Shown: positions 14,761 through 17,940 of the stretch, piece by piece
Layout of the letters: each line of letters begins with the position of its first letter
Position numbering within the stretch: the first letter of the stretch is position 1
Assembly: GCA_001515955.1 (NCBI GenBank)
Contig: LOES01000056.1
Span: 1-17,940 of the forward strand
From: Clostridia bacterium BRH_c25
Lineage (GTDB): Bacteria > Bacillota_A > Clostridia > Lutisporales > Lutisporaceae
Length of the DNA: 17,940 nucleotides
Direction: 5' to 3'
Made by a program: the position numbers and the translations under genes
Notes under the pieces: model-generated
The model's input: the letters and a program-made list of their open reading frames with translations, nothing else
Told to the model about the DNA's origin: nothing
Databases searched by the model: none

Positions 14761-16479
14761 TTACCTGTATAATCTGATCCAGGCAAATTCATAGGGGTTA
14801 AGCTCCAAACTTAGAATATTATCAAATACTCTGACTTCATGGTTATTGGCTACGTCTTCCGCCCGTTTTGCTTCAAGCTTTTGTTCCTGCAGATTCAGGG
14901 CTATGTTTTTGCGGTCTCCGGATATATTGTGTATGGCAATTATTCTCTCTTTATTATCTACAGATGCCCTTACAAGAGAAAATAACTTGTCATCCATCAG
15001 TATGACCTCCTGCGATCCATTCGGATGAAAAGCCTTCTGACTTCTCCTTGTTTTTAGCATATGGCTGAAAGCATTGAAAACCCTATATCTTATATGGTTT
15101 TTATCCTCAAGCATATTCTCAATATCGTCGATATCGCATTTTTCTCTGTTTATTATCCGATATCTGCCTGTTTTTGCAACCCCCTCAGAGTAGTTCCGGG
15201 AGCCGAGCAAACTATGGATGTATATTCCGGGAACACCTGCCAAGGATAAAGCTATGGCATAAGAGACAACAAATCTTTTTATATTTATGTCCTCAGGATC
15301 ACTGTTGTCGCTCAGTGCATTAAAATATGAAATGTTGAATTCATAAGGACTTTCAGATCCGTCGGCATTATTTTTATATGATACGAACCCGCCCCTTTCT
15401 ACAACCTTTTTAGCCATCAAATCTATATCTTCTTCTTTCAGTATTTCCCTCGCAGGATTTATTCCGATTCCATCATGGGAAGCGAGAAAGTTCAGGAATG
15501 TCGTCTCATCAGACTCAGTTCTGAGGGTACCGGCCCATTTCGACAGTATTGATGCATCTTCTTTAATCAAAGTATATAGCATAATCGGAGGCAGAGGAAA
15601 CTGGTAAACCATCCTGGCTTCATTATGTCCATTGCCGAAATAAGCAATATTATCTTTATGGGGTACATTTGTTTCGGTTACAAGCATTACGCCAGGTGCA
15701 GCCAGACTGAGTACTTCCTTAAAAAGCTGGATTATGGCATGAGTTTCCCTAAGGTGTATGCAGGCAGTTCCAACTTCCTTCCACAAAAAGCCTATTGCGT
15801 CCAGCCGTATAACATCAGCTCCCATTTCTACATAATAAAGCAGAATATCAATTATTTTGAGTAGCAGCTTTTCGTTTTTAAAATTCAAGTCTATCTGATC
15901 CTCGCTAAAAGTCGTCCATAAATACTTTGTGCCTTTCGAAGTATTAAAAGCCGTTAACAGGGGTAAGGTTCTTGGTCTTGTCACCATGGACAAATCGGTA
16001 TTCCTGTCCATCTCAATGAAAAAATCCTTATATTCTTCATCCCCTGAAATGTAAAGGGTGAACCACTCACTTTTTGAAGATATATGATTGCAGACCAGAT
16101 CAAACATCAATTTGAAATCTGCTCCTATATCCTTGATATCTTTCCAATTTCCAAGCTGCTCCCTGACTTGCTTATAATCAACAACCGAAAATCCGTCATC
16201 TGACGAATACGGAAAGAAAGGCAGTAAATGTATACATGATGCCATATCTGTAAGATATTTTTTTGCGAATTCTCCCAAATTCTTCAGAGGCGCTTTACCC
16301 CTTCCGCAAAACTGGTCGCCGTATGTAATTATGATGATATCTCTCTCATCAAGTTCGCAATTAGGTTTTTTTTGGTTCTTTTTTGTAAAATTCGCTATCT
16401 TTTGTTCAATTTCATTATAACAATAAGCTGCTTTTTCTTTACCGTAAAGCATAATGAGTTTTTCGATAATGTCTGACAT
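14761..16479 (-). CDS. GH13 subfamily 18-type glycoside phosphorylase (glucosylglycerate or sucrose phosphorylase-like)
   Basis: A 572-residue alpha-amylase-fold enzyme. The N-terminal ITYGDQFCGRGKAPL and HLLPFFPYSSDDGFSVVDY are typical of the sucrose phosphorylase group. Catalytic residues are readable: nucleophile Asp227 in VIRLDAIGFLWK, acid/base Glu269 in MLVTETNVPH, and transition-state Asp336 in FLASHDGIG; region I is FDLVCNH (126-132). The group cleaves an alpha-glucoside with phosphate to give glucose 1-phosphate. Classical sucrose phosphorylases have about 490-505 residues; YcjM-type glucosylglycerate phosphorylases have about 560, which this length resembles. No signal peptide: cytoplasmic. 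AGAGG precedes ATG 16479. It is the first gene of the operon, divergent from the LacI-type gene and 6 bases or more from the oxidoreductase. Group is secure; substrate is inferred from length and context. Confidence 0.88.
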   Translation of the reverse strand: MSDIIEKLIMLYGKEKAAYCYNEIEQKIANFTKKNQKKPNCELDERDIIIITYGDQFCGRGKAPLKNLGEFAKKYLTDMASCIHLLPFFPYSSDDGFSVVDYKQVREQLGNWKDIKDIGADFKLMFDLVCNHISSKSEWFTLYISGDEEYKDFFIEMDRNTDLSMVTRPRTLPLLTAFNTSKGTKYLWTTFSEDQIDLNFKNEKLLLKIIDILLYYVEMGADVIRLDAIGFLWKEVGTACIHLRETHAIIQLFKEVLSLAAPGVMLVTETNVPHKDNIAYFGNGHNEARMVYQFPLPPIMLYTLIKEDASILSKWAGTLRTESDETTFLNFLASHDGIGINPAREILKEEDIDLMAKKVVERGGFVSYKNNADGSESPYEFNISYFNALSDNSDPEDINIKRFVVSYAIALSLAGVPGIYIHSLLGSRNYSEGVAKTGRYRIINREKCDIDDIENMLEDKNHIRYRVFNAFSHMLKTRRSQKAFHPNGSQEVILMDDKLFSLVRASVDNKERIIAIHNISGDRKNIALNLQEQKLEAKRAEDVANNHEVRVFDNILSLELNPYEFAWIRLYR

Positions 16480-16507
16480 AATTGACCTCTTATTCTTGTC
16501 GAATATT

Positions 16508-16521
16508 TGAAAACGCTTTCA
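16508..16521. promoter_or_regulatory. LacI-family operator 1 (cre consensus match)
   Basis: TGAAAACGCTTTCA is centred on CG and fits the Firmicute cre consensus TGWAANCGNTNWCA at every position. It lies between the likely -10 of the phosphorylase operon and its start codon, a position suited to repression by roadblock. It may be bound by the divergent LacI-type regulator, by CcpA, or by both. Confidence 0.65.
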
Positions 16522-16573
16522 TACTGTAACGTAAATTATATAATAACAGTTGATATTACTATGTATTTTATAT

Positions 16574-16587
16574 TGAAAGCATTTTCA
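16574..16587. promoter_or_regulatory. LacI-family operator 2
   Basis: TGAAAGCATTTTCA, read on the other strand as TGAAAATGCTTTCA, differs from operator 1 at a single base. The centres of sites 1 and 2 are 66 bases apart. The loss of the central CG makes it a poorer CcpA site, which favours the local LacI-type protein as its ligand. Confidence 0.55.
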
Positions 16588-16708
16588 TTTTGTGGTTATT
16601 ATAGCAAATATGGCAAAATTAATCAACCCCCTTATTTAATAAAAAAAGTTCCAGGCATTGTTTTCATCATATTTTTATCAACTCATACCGAAACCACGTG
16701 CGTTTGCA

Positions 16709-16722
16709 TGAAAATGGTTTCG
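16709..16722. promoter_or_regulatory. LacI-family operator 3 (weaker)
   Basis: TGAAAATGGTTTCG differs from the operator 2 sequence at two positions. It lies directly upstream of the -35 hexamer of the lacI-type gene, fitting autoregulation. It overlaps one arm of the longer inverted repeat CGAAACCA...TGGTTTCG. Confidence 0.42.
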
Positions 16723-16728
16723 ATGTGA

Positions 16729-16756
16729 TTGCATAATTTCATAAAAATGCTATAAT
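16729..16756 (+). promoter_or_regulatory. Sigma-A-type promoter of the lacI-type gene
   Basis: TTGCAT (16729-16734), a 16-base spacer and a perfect TATAAT (16751-16756) with an extended TGC immediately before the -10. Transcription would begin near 16763, about 26 bases upstream of the GTG start and 11 bases before the ribosome-binding site. Confidence 0.7.
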
Positions 16757-16788
16757 CTTATATATTGATAGATAGGAGGGCATTAACA

Positions 16789-17814
16789 GTGAGTTCAAAT
16801 ATAAAAGATGTGGCCCGTCTGGCAAATGTATCGATCACCACTGTCTCCAGGGTAATCAACAATGGTGAGCATATAAAATCCGAAACACGGGAAAGAGTTC
16901 TAAATGCTATCAAAAAGTTAAATTTCAAACCCAATAGGTTAGCTCAAAGCCTCGGCTCCGGTTGTTTTCAAGCAATAGGAGTGGTTGCCACAAGAACTTC
17001 CTATCAGGCATTCGGCAATCCTTATTTTTCAATAGTGCTTCAGGCAATAGGAGAGACTGCCGAAAATAAGAATTATGAAATTATATTATGCAGCTCTTCC
17101 GATGAAAATAAGGAAGTTGAAAAATGTATGTCCATGATTGAGAGCAAAGTCGTACAAGGCCTTTTGCTGTTAGGTTCAAGGATTAATGACAGGTTGGTTG
17201 AGGAATTGAAACGCATTGGATTTCCTTTTGTGTTGGTTGGCAGAGTAATCGATGAGGAGCTTGCGAAAAGCATCTACTCGGTAGATACGGACAATTTCGA
17301 AGACTGCAGAGAGGCTGTGGAATACTTGATTCAACTCGGGCACAGAAGGATAGGATGCATACACGCTCCATTGAAATATGTAGTAAGCAAAGATCGTCTG
17401 GGCGGTTATATTGAAGCTCATAAAAAAGCGTTAATACCTGTTGACTATTCCCTGATTGCAGATGGCGGATATTCCTCCGGAAATGCATATGAAGCAGCCA
17501 TGAAGCTTCTTAAAAATCCAAATCCTCCTACCGCTATTTTTGCAACTGATGATATAAAAGCCGTAGGAGCTTACAAAGCTATGGTAGAGCTTGGAATAAA
17601 GATACCCGACCAAGTTTCGCTGATCGGCCACAACAATTATGAGATATCTCAGTTCATAACCCCTTCACTTACCACTATTGATGTTCCCATATATGCTCTG
17701 GGAACATCAAGCACCCGTTTGCTTTTTGATTTAATTGAAGGAAACATGCCTGACAAAAGAATCATATTGGAGACTAACTTCATTAAAAGGGATTCATGTA
17801 AAGCGCGACTATAG
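16789..17814 (+). CDS. LacI-family transcriptional regulator
   Basis: A 341-residue repressor. The N-terminal helix-turn-helix is IKDVARLANVSITTVSRVIN (5-24), followed by the hinge helix RLAQSLGSG with Leu55, the residue that inserts into a central CG step of the operator. The rest is a sugar-binding domain starting at AIGVVATRTSYQAF and ending TNFIKRDSCKARL. GTG 16789 is chosen because AGGAGGG (16774-16780) lies eight bases upstream; the open frame reaches a TTG at 16765, which would put the ribosome-binding site inside the gene. It is divergent from the phosphorylase operon and matches YcjW in the E. coli ycj arrangement. The effector is probably the imported glucoside or a metabolite of it; this is inferred. 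Confidence 0.94.
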   Translation: MSSNIKDVARLANVSITTVSRVINNGEHIKSETRERVLNAIKKLNFKPNRLAQSLGSGCFQAIGVVATRTSYQAFGNPYFSIVLQAIGETAENKNYEIILCSSSDENKEVEKCMSMIESKVVQGLLLLGSRINDRLVEELKRIGFPFVLVGRVIDEELAKSIYSVDTDNFEDCREAVEYLIQLGHRRIGCIHAPLKYVVSKDRLGGYIEAHKKALIPVDYSLIADGGYSSGNAYEAAMKLLKNPNPPTAIFATDDIKAVGAYKAMVELGIKIPDQVSLIGHNNYEISQFITPSLTTIDVPIYALGTSSTRLLFDLIEGNMPDKRIILETNFIKRDSCKARL

Positions 17815-17829
17815 AAGATTTTATGTACG

Positions 17830-17866
17830 CAAGGGGACGGTGACAAGGGGACGGGGTTATCGTCAC
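17830..17866. repeat. REP-like tandem repeat CAAGGGGACGG with inverted GTGAC/GTCAC
   Basis: CAAGGGGACGG occurs at 17830-17840 and again at 17844-17854, a 14-base period. GTGAC (17840-17844) and GTCAC (17862-17866) form short inverted arms. The AAGGGGACGG word is one I associate with REP-type sequences beside Y1 transposase genes in Clostridia and relatives. It lies 16 bases after the lacI-type stop and immediately after the transposase stop on the other strand. Confidence 0.6.
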
Positions 17867-17867
17867 A

Positions 17868-17940
17868 CTATACTTTTTGGATTATCCCCCTATTAATTCC
17901 TGTCAATCTTTCAATCTGTCTAATTGATAATCCATAACTT
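17868..17940 (-). CDS. REP-associated (Y1/IS200-like) transposase, C-terminal end only
   Basis: From the right window edge one minus-strand frame is open for 23 codons to TAG 17868-17870. It ends in LSIRQIERLTGINRGIIQKV, a helix-turn-helix-like tail that closes many REP-associated tyrosine (Y1) transposases. The catalytic HUH and tyrosine motifs would lie beyond the window, so completeness cannot be judged. The gene is convergent with the lacI-type gene and abuts the AAGGGGACGG repeats, as expected for such elements. The call rests on a short but characteristic tail plus the repeats. Confidence 0.6.
   Translation of the reverse strand, partial: SYGLSIRQIERLTGINRGIIQKV

Larger units (their letters stand above)
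16480..16788. promoter_or_regulatory. Divergent regulatory region between phosphorylase operon and lacI-type gene
   Basis: A 309-base AT-rich gap with no gene. It holds a good plus-strand promoter, three related LacI-type operators and an inverted repeat CGAAACCA (16689-16696) / TGGTTTCG (16715-16722). For the minus-strand operon a -10 TATAAT is visible as the complement of 16535-16540, but no good -35 lies at the expected distance. Operator 1 would then fall just after the transcription start. Confidence 0.6.

Overview
The window reads as a low-to-mid GC Firmicute, most likely an anaerobic member of the Clostridia. The reasons are strong AGGAGG-type ribosome-binding sites, Gram-positive lipoprotein solute-binding proteins, GTG/ATG starts, a LacI operator of the Firmicute cre type, and a fragment of a REP-associated transposase flanked by AAGGGGACGG repeats. 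Species cannot be named from the sequence alone.

Left half (1-8673): a peptide-type (Opp/Dpp) ABC transporter operon on the minus strand. It runs from a family 5 lipoprotein binding protein (5817-7412) through two permeases (4801-5754, 3887-4804) and two ATPases (2874-3860, 1890-2840) to two tandem paralogous C45-type N-terminal-nucleophile acyltransferase/amidohydrolases (716-1765 and 1-548, the latter cut by the window edge). A LysR-type regulator (7729-8673) is divergent from the binding protein, across a 316-base region with dyad sites. The likely theme is import of a peptide-like or N-acylated compound followed by amide cleavage in the cytoplasm; this is inferred from gene order.

Right half (8847-17814): a carbohydrate operon, also on the minus strand, divergent from a LacI-type regulator (16789-17814). 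The order is GH13 subfamily 18-type phosphorylase (14761-16479), Gfo/Idh/MocA oxidoreductase (13480-14706), a C-terminal remnant of a (alpha/alpha)6-type glycosidase (13307-13465), family 1 lipoprotein binding protein (11966-13276), two permeases (10998-11888, 9949-10998) and an MsmX/UgpC-type ATPase (8847-9935). The gene set resembles the E. coli ycj cluster (YcjM glucosylglycerate phosphorylase, YcjN-O-P transporter, YcjS oxidoreductase, YcjV ATPase, YcjW LacI regulator). Together with the glycosidase remnant this suggests uptake and phosphorolysis of a glucoside such as glucosylglycerate or sucrose. Three related LacI-type operators lie in the divergent promoter region.

In both operons a perfect stem-loop without a T-tract lies between the binding-protein gene and the first permease gene, which would suit higher expression of the binding protein. 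The right edge holds the last 23 codons of a REP-associated (Y1) transposase and its flanking repeats. No rRNA, tRNA, CRISPR array, riboswitch or prophage is visible.
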